The notes below the pieces were generated by a model. It had not been told where the DNA came from. It did no database searches and was given only the letters and a program-made list of their open reading frames with translations. This document shows, in pieces, positions 1 to 9,100 of a stretch of 25,084 bases of DNA; the stretch's first letter is position 1; every line of letters starts with the position of its first letter. This DNA is from Bacteroidales bacterium. GTDB lineage: Bacteria; Bacteroidota; Bacteroidia; Bacteroidales; JAOZQN01. The DNA lies in NCBI GenBank assembly GCA_029938985.1, contig JAOZTW010000004.1, forward strand, positions 4,064-29,147. The letters are read 5' to 3'. A program made the position numbers and the translations under genes.

Positions 1-84
1 TCACAAATTGAGAGTCCATAACTGAGAATCACAAATTGAGAGTCCATAACTGAGAATCACAAATTGAGAGTCCATAACTGAGAG
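1..84. repeat. 28-bp tandem repeat, three copies
   Basis: Three head-to-tail copies of a 28-bp unit beginning TCACAAATTGAGAGTCCATA lie at 1-28, 29-56 and 57-84; the third differs only in its last base. There are no spacers between units, so this is a tandem repeat and not a CRISPR. The array begins at the window edge and may continue upstream. It ends about 70 bp before the FabH-like gene. No function can be read from it. Confidence 0.95.
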
Positions 85-156
85 TCTATATCTTAAAATA
101 GTTTTATAACATATTCGGCTAATTAAAAACAAAAGTGAAATAAAATAAAAAAAATT

Positions 157-1104
157 ATGTATATTAATTCAATTACCCATTACATACCCGAGCAGGTAAT
201 TCCAAATAGTTATTTTTTAGAAAAAAATAACCTTACAGACGAGTGGATCACGAAGAGAACAGGAATAAAAGAACGAAGAAAGGCGGCGGCACATGAAAAT
301 AGCAATTCAATGGCAATTGAAGCAGTAGAAAAGGCGATAAAAAACCTACCCTACCCTATTTCGGAAATTGATTTAATAGTTGGAGCAACATATAGTCCTT
401 TCGATACTGTAGTTAATATTTCACAAATAATTCAAAATAAGTTTGATATAAGCGATGTAAAATCCCTTACCATTACTTCCGCTTGCTCATCGTTTGTAAA
501 TGCAGTGGAAATTGTGGAAGGATATTTTGCTATGAACAAAGCAGAAAAAGCCTTAGTAGTTGCCTCGGAACACAACACAGCTTATGCAAACGAAACCGAT
601 AGTCAAAGTGGACATCTTTGGGGTGACGGAGCATCGGCGGTTTTTATTTCTAAAAATAAAATATCAAATAATGATATGGAAATTATTGATATTTATACAG
701 AAGGACTTGGTAACGTGAGTAAAGCAGCGGAAGCAGTACTTTTAAATCCTTTAAATGGAGGAATAAAAATGCCTTTTGGAAAAGATGTATTTATTAACGC
801 AAATCTATTTATGATAAGTACTTTGAAAAAAATTCTTAGTAAAAATAATCTTAATATAGATGATGTTGATTATATTATCCCACATCAAGCAAATATTCGC
901 ATAATTGAACATATAAGAAAAAAATTAAAATTAGAAAAAGGAAAAATATTAGTTACCATAGATAAACTCGGTAATACAGGCTGTGCAAGTACACCCATCA
1001 CATTTTCTGATAATTTAGAAATATTTAAAAACGGAGATTTAATTGGTATTACTGTTTTTGGTGGAGGATATTCGAGTGGTGCAATGCTGATAAAAGCTAA
1101 TTGA
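157..1104 (+). CDS. 3-oxoacyl-ACP synthase III (FabH-like, KAS III)
   Basis: A 315-aa thiolase-fold enzyme of the KAS III family, which condenses an acyl-CoA or acyl-ACP with malonyl-ACP to begin (or branch from) fatty-acid synthesis in the cytoplasm. The catalytic triad is visible: Cys110 in ITSACSSF, His243 in PHQAN and Asn273 in LGNTGCAS. The N-terminal DEWITKRTGIKER stretch (about 28-40) and the C-terminal FGGGYSSGAMLIK are also typical, and the length is normal for FabH. The gene stands alone, not beside plsX or rpmF, and its active site reads SACSS where housekeeping FabH usually has AACSG. It may therefore be a paralogue with a specialised acyl substrate. The ATG at 157 follows an A-rich stretch without a Shine-Dalgarno sequence, as is usual in Bacteroidota. 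The family call is firm; the substrate is unknown. Confidence 0.9.
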   Translation: MYINSITHYIPEQVIPNSYFLEKNNLTDEWITKRTGIKERRKAAAHENSNSMAIEAVEKAIKNLPYPISEIDLIVGATYSPFDTVVNISQIIQNKFDISDVKSLTITSACSSFVNAVEIVEGYFAMNKAEKALVVASEHNTAYANETDSQSGHLWGDGASAVFISKNKISNNDMEIIDIYTEGLGNVSKAAEAVLLNPLNGGIKMPFGKDVFINANLFMISTLKKILSKNNLNIDDVDYIIPHQANIRIIEHIRKKLKLEKGKILVTIDKLGNTGCASTPITFSDNLEIFKNGDLIGITVFGGGYSSGAMLIKAN

Positions 1105-1138
1105 TATATTTTTTCAAAAACAAAACTGTACAACAAAA

Positions 1139-1168
1139 TTCGTGTAAAGCGTTTACACTTTACACGAA
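1139..1168. terminator. Hairpin between convergent genes
   Basis: An 11-bp perfect stem (TTCGTGTAAAG, 1139-1149, with CTTTACACGAA, 1158-1168) and an 8-nt loop lie between the convergent FabH-like and M64 genes. Read on the minus strand the stem is followed by a short ATTTTG tract, so it would work best as the terminator of the minus-strand M64 gene. Confidence 0.6.
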
Positions 1169-1229
1169 AAGTTGATGTAAACAACCCTATTTAACTTTAC
1201 TTGGGTTGCCAAGAAATTCTTCCCTAAAA

Positions 1230-2510
1230 TTATTCGGTATAATATTTTATCATTTTTATCAAAGCATCTTGACAAACAGGACAAAATTCTTTTGCATGTA
1301 ACTCTCTCATATAACAACTATAAGACGGGCGATAAATTCCTTTCTCTACATAGCCACCACCTTCAAAAGCTCCAACTTTAACCTTGTTTTTATCAGTAAC
1401 AGGAGTCGGAATAGAAGCGTTTTTACTTACGAGGTCTTTCCATTTACTCTCAAAATCTACAAGAGTTGTAATATTAGGGTCTGGTGGCTCAACAGATAAA
1501 TCGTAATAATCCTGAACAGACACGTCAGATGTCCAGTATTCGTCGGCAAGACCACCAAAACCGTGTCCAAACTCGTGAACAAAAACCAATTCAGAAGATA
1601 AGTGGTCTGAAACACACAAATTGTAAAAATTGTAGATACCACCACCACCATATTTTTTGGTATTTACCAATATATATATTTGATCGTAAGGAACAAGTGA
1701 TGCTATATCTCTTACCGTTTTTACATCAGAAGTTGTTATATATCTTTCGGTGCCAAATGTATAGAAATTAGAATTAATAACTGTATTTTTCCAAATATTT
1801 GAACCTGGAATATCTGTGCCAGATTCTTTGGAGATTGCTTCAATAATATGAATATTAAATTTTTTCTCGTATTCTTTAAATGGTGAATATTTAAACATAG
1901 CATCACTAAAACGTTGTGCATCTGCTTTAAATTTATCCATTTCTTGTTCTGTATAACCTTCCGAAATTATAACAATATCCACATTTTTACTTGATTTTCC
2001 ATTGTCTAAAATTTTAGAAGTTTTAAAATCGTAAACAACTTCTTTTTTTATGAAAATATCATTTGGGTCAAATTTAATTTCATATAGATTTGTAAATTCG
2101 TTTTTCATATCTCTTTTTTGAATAACAATAATTACATTATTTTTAGGATAAGGCATAATTACACTTTCATAAAAACTTCTATCTGTTTTTTTTGCTTCAT
2201 CTGTGGCTTGCCATTCCTGAAAAAGTGTAGCATAACCTTGTGAAAAAATTAATATTTCACCTGTAGCATCATACACCATTAACCTAAACTCTCCATAATT
2301 AAAAGGGTCTATTGTATTTGTTTGTGAGCCTCCCCAATATTTTTCTTCTTTAAATTGCTCAAAATAAATAAACTCTTCTTCACTGTTTCCTGCATGAATA
2401 TAATCAAATCTTAAAGTTTTGGTTGTAAAATATTCTTCAAAATTGATATTTTGTGCAAAAACACCTCCTGCTAATAATATAATTAAACTAATAATTGGAA
2501 TTTTTTTCAT
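1230..2510 (-). CDS. Secreted M64-family metallopeptidase
   Basis: A 426-aa zinc peptidase of family M64 (IgA-peptidase family, a metzincin relative). Residues 1-20 form a signal peptide ending GVFAQ, so the protein is exported. Residues ~21-165 fit the N-terminal domain common in Bacteroidota M64 proteins; the peptidase domain follows, starting near NVDIVIISEGYT (about 177). The zinc site is HEFGHGFGGLADEY (His312, Glu313, His316, with Asp323-Glu324 just after), which matches the family pattern. A C-terminal FCPVC pair could form a disulfide or bind metal. There is no T9SS sorting domain, so it is likely periplasmic or surface-associated by another route. It is convergent with the FabH-like gene and stands alone. 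The family call is firm; the substrate is unknown, and the IgA name comes from one characterised member. Confidence 0.92.
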   Translation of the reverse strand: MKKIPIISLIILLAGGVFAQNINFEEYFTTKTLRFDYIHAGNSEEEFIYFEQFKEEKYWGGSQTNTIDPFNYGEFRLMVYDATGEILIFSQGYATLFQEWQATDEAKKTDRSFYESVIMPYPKNNVIIVIQKRDMKNEFTNLYEIKFDPNDIFIKKEVVYDFKTSKILDNGKSSKNVDIVIISEGYTEQEMDKFKADAQRFSDAMFKYSPFKEYEKKFNIHIIEAISKESGTDIPGSNIWKNTVINSNFYTFGTERYITTSDVKTVRDIASLVPYDQIYILVNTKKYGGGGIYNFYNLCVSDHLSSELVFVHEFGHGFGGLADEYWTSDVSVQDYYDLSVEPPDPNITTLVDFESKWKDLVSKNASIPTPVTDKNKVKVGAFEGGGYVEKGIYRPSYSCYMRELHAKEFCPVCQDALIKMIKYYTE

Positions 2511-2721
2511 TTTTTTAAATTTTATAATTGAAGTGGTTGTTTATCAGTAATATATTGAGAATAATAATTGTGTCAAAGTAAAAAAACTGTTACAAAGCGG
2601 AAACTTTATAATGATAAAATCTAATATTATTGGGGTAGCATAAAATTGCTTTTTTACCTTACAAGGTTTTGCAAAAATAAAAAATATTATGAACTTATAC
2701 GTTTTTATTCTATTTTTTTCG

Positions 2722-2729
2722 TATCTTTG
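2722..2729 (+). promoter_or_regulatory. Bacteroidota -7 box (TATCTTTG)
   Basis: TATCTTTG matches the TAnnTTTG -7 consensus of the Bacteroidota primary sigma factor and lies 24 nt before the DUF4160 start codon, a normal 5' leader. No good TTTG -33 element is seen at the expected distance, so this is a partial promoter match. Confidence 0.55.
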
Positions 2730-2753
2730 TGAAAATTTTAAATTAAATAAATT

Positions 2754-3011
2754 ATGCCAGAAATATGTCGATTTTATGGAATAATTATTCAAATGTATTA
2801 TAAGGAACACAATCCCCCACATTTTCATTTTACTTATGGAGAATATAAAGGAATTATGTATCTTAAAGATGGAATAATTGAAGGAAAAGCACCTGGAAAA
2901 GTATTGAAGAAAGTAAATGAATGGTACGAAATTTATAAAGAAGAATTATTAGAAAATTGGAATATTGCCCAAAATGGGAAAATTTATAATAAAATTAAAC
3001 CTTTAAAATAA
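2754..3011 (+). CDS. DUF4160 protein, toxin-antitoxin-like pair member
   Basis: An 85-aa small protein that matches the DUF4160 pattern: it starts MPEICRFYGIIIQMYY, has the invariant-looking HNPPHFHF segment (about 23-30), a GEYKGIMYL strand and a helical end with ELLENWNIAQNGK. The downstream DUF2442 gene starts 5 nt after this stop, so the two are surely cotranscribed. DUF4160 and DUF2442 genes occur together widely in bacteria, and the pair has been proposed as a toxin-antitoxin-like module. That role is inferred from gene size and pairing, not from a known activity. The histidines of HNPPHFH could be functional residues. The start is the first ATG, just downstream of a -7 promoter box. 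Confidence 0.88.
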   Translation: MPEICRFYGIIIQMYYKEHNPPHFHFTYGEYKGIMYLKDGIIEGKAPGKVLKKVNEWYEIYKEELLENWNIAQNGKIYNKIKPLK

Positions 3012-3016
3012 AAAAA

Positions 3017-3259
3017 ATGGTTTTACATATAAAAGATGTAGATTATATTAAGGACTATAAGCTACAATTAACATTTAATGATAATAAAAAAAAAATAGTT
3101 GATTTACAAAATCATTTAGACGGAGAAATTTTTAAACCACTAAATGATTTGAATTTTTTTAGACAATATGGTTTAACAAGTTGGACTATCGAATGGTCAA
3201 ATGGTGCAGATTTTGCTCCTGAATTTTTATACGAAATAGGACAGGAAATTAAAAATTAA
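3017..3259 (+). CDS. DUF2442 protein, partner of DUF4160
   Basis: An 80-aa protein of the DUF2442 type. It opens with strands of the form DVDYIKDYKLQLTFNDNKKKIVDL, followed by GEIFKPLNDLNFFRQYGL and the characteristic TIEWSNGADFAPEFLYE (about 57-73). It begins 5 nt after the DUF4160 stop and would be translated from the same message. In the proposed toxin-antitoxin reading this would be the partner or antitoxin, but no DNA-binding motif is obvious and the assignment is inference. After its stop there is no gene for over 500 bp on either strand. Confidence 0.88.
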   Translation: MVLHIKDVDYIKDYKLQLTFNDNKKKIVDLQNHLDGEIFKPLNDLNFFRQYGLTSWTIEWSNGADFAPEFLYEIGQEIKN

Positions 3260-3392
3260 CAGTTCTCATTTTCATTTTAGTTGTTGTTTATTACTTCCGA
3301 GTTATTTAAATTATATACAAAAAGGTTACTCACACAATCAAGTGTAATTCAGCATAAAACATACCTAATTTGAAAGGGCTTTATAAAAAAAG

Positions 3393-3515
3393 GGCGTTTT
3401 TCACGAGTGTCAAGTTCAAGGCTTTTTTAAAATATTAGAATTAAAGTTTACCTTTGTAAATGAGCATTTTAATATTTCAAAAGTAACGAAGAAATTGATA
3501 CTCGTGAAAAATGCC
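3393..3515 (-). mobile_element. MITE-like inverted-repeat element, copy A
   Basis: A 123-bp element with terminal inverted repeats of the form GGCRTTTTTCACGAGTRTCA (19 of 21 terminal bases pair) and a central TTTAC-AAAG-GTAAA mini-palindrome. It is the reverse complement of copies B and C, which it matches at roughly nine of ten positions by eye. It is flanked on both sides by AAAAAAAG (3385-3392 and 3516-3523), a possible 8-bp target duplication, though the sequence is low complexity. It has no coding capacity, so it would need a transposase from elsewhere. Confidence 0.85.
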
Positions 3516-3689
3516 AAAAAAAGCAATCAGAAACTGTATCATTACCCACGCCTTTTTATTTCTTTACTATTCCAAGCGTGGTTAACACCAAAAAAATTAA
3601 CTCGCTTTATTCATGAATTTTAGACCTGTACAATCAAAAAAAAATGTAATTTTGAATAGGAATATTCTTTTTTTTCACAACAAAAATTT

Positions 3690-3722
3690 GGCATTTTTCA
3701 TAAATGCAAATACTGGATAAAC
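3690..3722 (+). repeat. Remnant end of the MITE-like family
   Basis: GGCATTTTTCATAAATGCAA and the following bases closely match the left end of copy D at 14791. The remaining ~90 bp of the element and its other end are missing. The preceding AAAAATTTG also matches the flank of copy D. It is probably a decayed or solo end. Confidence 0.6.
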
Positions 3723-3797
3723 TGTAATACAGACCATTAACACATAGTCTGATGTAGATAAAATCAATGCTAAATCAACATTTAAGCAATATAATAA

Positions 3798-4298
3798 TTA
3801 TGCCTCCAAAATTTTCACTAACTCAACCAAAAGCTCTTTTTTATCTTGTGAAATAATTTCCAAACAATCTTTTAGTTTTATTATTTCTTTGTCAATTATT
3901 TCTTTGTCATATTTATGCTCAATATTTTCAATAACAGTGAAAGCATCAAAGGCGATTTCAAAATCTTCGTTAATAAAAAGGTCAACAAAAACAGAGAGAT
4001 ATGGCGAAAAATCTAATCTCGAATTCCAACAAATAGTTAACAAATCTTTTTTTATAGATTTATAATTTTCCTTTTTTATATAATCAATAATATATTTTGT
4101 GTTTTCATTGTTGTTTATATTACATAGCATGTTGAAAATGTAATTTTTAATTTCTTCTTCTTTAAAATTTTTGTAAATATCAAATATATATGGTAAATAA
4201 GTATAATTTCCTTTTATTTGTATTTTTTCAAAAGCCGATAATATATCTTTTTTTTTATCTGATTTTAACAGTTCTAATATTTTTTTATTCTCTTGCAT
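3798..4298 (-). CDS. Hypothetical helical (HEAT-like) protein
   Basis: A 166-aa protein that I cannot assign to a named family. It has no signal peptide or membrane segment, so it is likely cytoplasmic. The sequence is almost wholly helical, with pairs of amphipathic helices (for example LLKSDKKKDILSAFEKIQ, YTYLPYIFDIYKNFKEEEI, DFSPYLSVFVDLFINEDFE and EIAFDAFTVIENIEH). This resembles the HEAT-repeat solenoids seen in small Bacteroidota proteins, which act as binding scaffolds. The ATG at 4298 gives the full helical frame. It stands alone on the minus strand between two gene-poor spacers. The HEAT-like reading is an inference from pattern only. Confidence 0.7.
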   Translation of the reverse strand: MQENKKILELLKSDKKKDILSAFEKIQIKGNYTYLPYIFDIYKNFKEEEIKNYIFNMLCNINNNENTKYIIDYIKKENYKSIKKDLLTICWNSRLDFSPYLSVFVDLFINEDFEIAFDAFTVIENIEHKYDKEIIDKEIIKLKDCLEIISQDKKELLVELVKILEA

Positions 4299-4624
4299 TT
4301 TTTCAATAATTTTTTTTTAATTAAATAATATTATAAATATTTTAAACAATATATTTTATAATTTCACATTTTAATACTATAAATTTTTTTTTTATTTAAA
4401 ACTTATTAAAATATATAATTTACCAACAATTCTATAAATATAATAATATCAAGCTATTTACATGTTTGTTAAAGAACAAAAAAGCTAAAACAACCAGTTT
4501 TAATGGTGTATTATTTAATTTAAAATGACAAAATAAAACACACTAAAAGTAAAGGCGAAATTACAAAATACAAAAATAATTAAAATACTTAGAATTTTGT
4601 TTTTTTTTTACAGTAAAATTATAT
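4299..4624. other. AT-rich spacer between divergent genes
   Basis: No gene is visible. The stretch separates a minus-strand helical protein from the plus-strand lipoprotein gene and is extremely AT-rich. The only structured part seen is AAGCTATTTACATG followed by TTAAAGAACAAAAAAG near 4452-4490, which loosely resembles a sequence at 11054-11088. The end of the spacer carries the promoter of the lipoprotein gene. Confidence 0.6.
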
Positions 4625-4632
4625 TAATTTTG
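4625..4632 (+). promoter_or_regulatory. Bacteroidota -7 box (TAATTTTG)
   Basis: TAATTTTG fits the TAnnTTTG -7 consensus, with a TTTTG at 4595-4599 as a possible -33 at slightly long spacing. It decides the start of the next gene: a GTG at 4632 lies inside the box and cannot be in the transcript, so the ATG at 4671 is preferred. Confidence 0.6.
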
Positions 4633-4670
4633 TGAAAATTTTAACAATAAAAATTTTAACCATAAAAACC

Positions 4671-5573
4671 ATGAAAAACAAATTAATTTTACCTATAATT
4701 ATTTTATTACTAGCACTCACTCTATCTTGTGAAATGAATAACGGCAGTGATAACAATAATAAAAACGATATTTTAACAAAAACATACAACATAGATTCTA
4801 TAAACGGTGTTGGAGAACAGATTAAAGAAGTGTTTTATTCGCTACCCTCACCTATTGAAATGGCAATGATAATGAAACATGCCGATGCCGAGTTTCTGCC
4901 AGAAATACTTAATGAGCAAAAAAATCTGCAGAACTATGCAACCACTGAAGCTATGGCAGTTAATCTTGGAATTTATGGTGCCGATTTAAGTTTTTCAAGT
5001 TTATTTGAAGAAAAACAATACACATTAGAATATTTTTATTCTGTAAAAAAACTTGCAGACAATCTCGGAATTCTTGAAGCGATGAACGACAGTACCATGA
5101 AAGCAATTGAGACAAATGTGTCGGATACAGATATTTTAGTAAGAATAATTTCAGACTCATTTTTCCAATCAGATGCTTATTTAAAAGAGACAAAAAAAGA
5201 AAATATAGCAACACTTATTGTACTTGGAGCTTGGATTGAAAGTTTGTATATTGCTATACAATTAACAGATCAATCAATTGAAAGTTTAGATATGGTACAA
5301 AGAATAATTGACCAAAGACTAATTTTAGAAAATGTTATCCTTTTACTATCAACTGTTGAAGACGAAAAAATTAAAACACTTTCACAAGAATTTCCAAGTA
5401 TTGGAGAAAGCTTTAACAATATGATTACAGTAGAAAAAAAAGAAGTGTATGACGAATATGCAGACACTATGCGAATAAAAACAATAACCAAATACGATAT
5501 TACACAAGAAAAATACACAAGTTTATATAAAAAGATTTCGAATGTAAGAAATAATTATATTTCATTAAACTAA
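4671..5573 (+). CDS. Hypothetical lipoprotein
   Basis: A 300-aa protein with a clear lipoprotein signal: a positive start (MKNKL), a hydrophobic core and the lipobox LTLSC with Cys20, followed by an Asn/Asp-rich linker. The mature part is mostly helical (for example PIEMAMIMKHADAEFLPEIL and TEAMAVNLGIYGADLSF). I do not recognise a named domain, but this type of protein is familiar as a conserved Bacteroidota lipoprotein of unknown role. The frame extends 13 codons upstream to a GTG at 4632, which is rejected because it lies inside the -7 box and would spoil the signal peptide. The next gene starts 20 nt after the stop, so the two exported proteins form an operon and may work together at the envelope. 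Confidence 0.82.
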   Translation: MKNKLILPIIILLLALTLSCEMNNGSDNNNKNDILTKTYNIDSINGVGEQIKEVFYSLPSPIEMAMIMKHADAEFLPEILNEQKNLQNYATTEAMAVNLGIYGADLSFSSLFEEKQYTLEYFYSVKKLADNLGILEAMNDSTMKAIETNVSDTDILVRIISDSFFQSDAYLKETKKENIATLIVLGAWIESLYIAIQLTDQSIESLDMVQRIIDQRLILENVILLLSTVEDEKIKTLSQEFPSIGESFNNMITVEKKEVYDEYADTMRIKTITKYDITQEKYTSLYKKISNVRNNYISLN

Positions 5574-5593
5574 TAACACTAATTTTTTAAAAT

Positions 5594-6085
5594 ATGAAAA
5601 GGAAATATAAAATTATAATTAGTATATTTATTGCAATGGCAATAATTCAAAGTTCTAATGCCCAGTGCCGTGAATATATAAAAGCTATGGCTGGTATGCA
5701 GTTAAATCCCTATGTTTTAGATGGGAATTTTCTTTCGCCAGAAATATACGAAGGAGAGCAAGTAGAACTTACACGCACATTTCTCCAAGGTCAAAAATAT
5801 AAAATTATGCTTATTGGAATGGATATGTTTGAAAGAAAAATAACTATTACAGATAGTGATGGTTTTATTATTTTCAAAAATTACCCATCTAAAAATAGCG
5901 AAGAAGCTCGATATTTTGAAGACATTAATGGAGATCAAATCATGAATTTTGGTTCAACCTATTTTGAGTTTACAGCGGAAGAAAGTCAAAATCTAACAAT
6001 TAAAGTTGAAATAGAACAAATTGCAAAAAAGAAAAAACATAGACTTAAAGGTTGTTTAGGAATAGTAGTTGGGTTTGCTACATAA
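5594..6085 (+). CDS. Hypothetical secreted protein
   Basis: A 163-aa protein with a signal peptide (about 1-23, ending SSNAQ) and a mature part that starts with a cysteine, CREYIKAM. The middle is rich in beta strands (GEQVELTRTFLQGQKYKIMLIGMDMFERKITITDSDGFIIF, positions ~53-94), which suggests a small sandwich domain. A second cysteine near the C terminus (KGCLGIV) could pair with the first. It follows the lipoprotein gene by 20 nt in the same direction, so cotranscription is likely. No known family is recognised. It is probably periplasmic, with a short basic patch (KKKKHR) near the end. Confidence 0.78.
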   Translation: MKRKYKIIISIFIAMAIIQSSNAQCREYIKAMAGMQLNPYVLDGNFLSPEIYEGEQVELTRTFLQGQKYKIMLIGMDMFERKITITDSDGFIIFKNYPSKNSEEARYFEDINGDQIMNFGSTYFEFTAEESQNLTIKVEIEQIAKKKKHRLKGCLGIVVGFAT

Positions 6086-6198
6086 TATTTATTAACAAAA
6101 GAAGAGTATAACTAATGCGAAGAACATCAAGTTATGAATATTAAAACAAACAACCGATTTTTGAAAATTAGTTTTATTTGATTTAGGTATATTTGAAA

Positions 6199-9100
6199 AT
6201 GAAAATTATCGAATTACAAAAACTTTGGGAAACAGAAAAAGAATTCTATCAAGGCAAAGAGATTGGGAGTGGAGTGCAATTTTTTGTGAAAAAAGTTTTA
6301 CAAAACGAAAATTTATTTAATTTAAAAGCAGGAAAACTTTCCACTTCTGATATTGACCGTAAATTTGAATACTTAGAAGAACATTCAAAAAAAAACAGAC
6401 GTGCAGATATTGTAATTTACGTAAACAGCGAAATAATAATACCCCTTGAAGTTGAAAGAAAAGACAACATAGACAAAGGAGTTGTTCAAATATTTCAATA
6501 TCAAAAAGATTGGCAAAAAAAATTAGGAATATTAACAGATGGTAACGAATGGCGATTCTATAAATCAAGCCAATACAAAACATTTTATATAGCAGATATT
6601 TTAAACAATGCAAAAGATTTTGTAACTTATTGGAATTATTATATTAAGCCTCAAAACTACTATTTAGAGCTTTTTGATAGTAATAATCAACTTTTAAATA
6701 ACCAATTAAACCTGAATTTTTCAAAAAATAGACTTATTTTCTTTGATGAAGTTACACAACTGATTAGTAATTTTAAAATAAAATTAAAACTAATTGGTGT
6801 TTTTGACCAAAACGAAAATGAAAAAACCGCCATTGAAACCTGTTATTCGTATCTTATTCAGTTTATTTTATACAAAGTATTAATAGATAATGATTATTCT
6901 AATTTTAAAAAAGACTACGACCATACTGTTAGTAAAATCAAAAAAGCTATTAAAGATGCAGATTTCTATTCCATTATTATAAATGAAATTAAAAATATTT
7001 CTGAATTTATTACAGAAAATGTTTATCAACCCTTTAAGAATGAACAGAAAATTATCAACCAAAAATTAGCAGAAAAAATAAGAAAAGATTTGAATATTGA
7101 AGATATTGCTCCTTGGCTTGATATAATTTTATTTATAAACAGATATAATTTTGCTGACTTAAAAAACGAAATATTCGGATTTATATACGAAAACTTTTTA
7201 AAAGATTTATATAATAAAAATAGTAAAGGTCAGTTTTTTACCGACCCTGATGTTGTGAATTTTATGTTAGATAAAATAGGGTTTACGCCAAAAGAGCTTA
7301 AGCAAAAAGCTATTAAAAATGAAATTTCTATAATAGACCCAAGCTGTGGAGCTGGAACATTTTTGTATAGTTCTGTTGATAGGATTATTGAAACTTTTGA
7401 TGACGGAACCAAACGTCAAGGAAACTATATAAAATCGCTTGTTCTTAAAAATATTCTTGGTATTGATATTGAAGAATTTTCGTTATACTTGGCAGAGATG
7501 AATATTATAATGCGACTTTTACCATTGATTATTAATGATAAATATCAAAATTCAATTTCCGAAAAACTTAAAATATTTAAAACAAAAGATAGTATTTCTG
7601 AGTTTTTAGATACATACATAACAGCAGAGGAAGAAGAAATTAATTTATTTAGTTGTTTGAAAAAAACTGCATTAGACTATCCTTCGTTTATGAGAGACCA
7701 AGATGGTTTGATAGAAATGTTTAGTTCCTTACAACAAAAAGCAGGTTTTCGTGAACGCTTTGATTATGTCATAGGAAATCCGCCTTATATCAGTTACAAT
7801 CAATGTTCTAAACAAAAAATTGAATTTGTTAAAAACACTTCGATGAGTAACGTTTATGGTATTAACCTTAATACAGCACCAGGACGAATTAAAGCATACT
7901 CGCCAAAACCAAATTTATACAGTTATTTTATAGCATTAGGGTTGGCTTTATTAAAACCCAAAGGAAAAATATGCTACATTATTCCACAAACGGTGCTGAT
8001 TAATGCCGACCAAGATGTAATAAGATATCACTTATCCCAAAATACTACTATAGAAAAAATAATAACTTTTGAAGGAAAAATGTTTATCGGACGTGGTTTA
8101 AAGCAAAAAAAGCCAGTTGCAACATCTTCGCTTATATTTGTAGCTCGTAAAGAAAAACCTGCAAAGAACCATAAAATTATTGTTGAAAATTACAAACCAT
8201 ATATTCAATCTAAAAATATTGATATTAAAGAATATCTAAATCCGAAAAACAAAACCAGTAAATCTGTAGAACAAGACGATTTAAAGAATAATATTTTCAA
8301 TTGGAGTTTTTTAAAATACAACGAAACATTTGCACAAATAATAAAAACATACAATAAACACCTAACTATCAACGAATATAGAAATTCGTTAAGCAACTAT
8401 GACCACATTGTTATTGATGGAAGTGTAAATTTACTTAAAAAAGATATTATAAAAGAAGACATTGAAAATGTTACTGATTATTATATAATTCCAAAAATGA
8501 TTTTCGGCAAAAATAAAGCCGAGATTTTTGGATATTATAAAAAAGACGATAAAATTAAAAAAGCACAAGGAAGCCGAAATCATAATATTTTATTGCAACG
8601 CCCTTATAAAATACTGTGGAAGTACATAAATTTTGATGGTTTTTACTATACCGACACCACAAATTTAATTCCTATGTACCAACAATATTGCTTTGCTTCC
8701 ACAGACAAATCAGAAATTTTATTTCTATTTGCAATACTGAATAGCAACTTTACAAAATTTTTATTAAAAAAAACATTTAAAATTGGTAACGAAGACAAAT
8801 TAACATTTATACTTGGATTAACTTTCGTTAAAGAATTTATTCATATACCAAAAATAACTGACAAAAACAAATTTATAAAAAAAGAAATAATACGACAAAC
8901 AGAAAAACTCATTCACTTAGAGTCGCTACAACTTAGAAACTTTGTAGATTTTACTACTTCAAAACAAAAATTTGAAAAAGTGATTGTAGAAAAAAACAAT
9001 TTAGTACTAATCGATAAAAAAGGTAATACTACAGTTCAAAATATAACAAATAAAATTAATTTAGTTCAAAACATTGTTTTACAATTTGAGAAATCAACTA

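Larger units (their letters stand above)
3260..3797. other. Gene-free spacer with mobile-repeat copies
   Basis: No plausible gene is present. The spacer holds one full ~123-bp inverted-repeat element (3393-3515), a remnant of one end of the same family (3690-3722), and a small inverted repeat CCACGC/GCGTGG (3546-3551 and 3576-3581). The rest is low-complexity AT-rich sequence. Confidence 0.8.

Noticed and set aside
1..84. Possible CRISPR array at the window start
   Set aside because: The 28-bp units are directly adjacent, with no spacers.
885..1184. 99-codon minus-strand frame over the FabH-like gene
   Set aside because: It is the antisense shadow of the conserved C-terminal part of the KAS III gene.
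2544..2828. 94-codon minus-strand frame
   Set aside because: It overlaps the promoter and start of the well-supported DUF4160 gene and looks like translated AT-rich DNA.
4632..4670. GTG start that would extend the lipoprotein by 13 residues
   Set aside because: The GTG lies inside the -7 promoter box and would place extra residues before the signal peptide.
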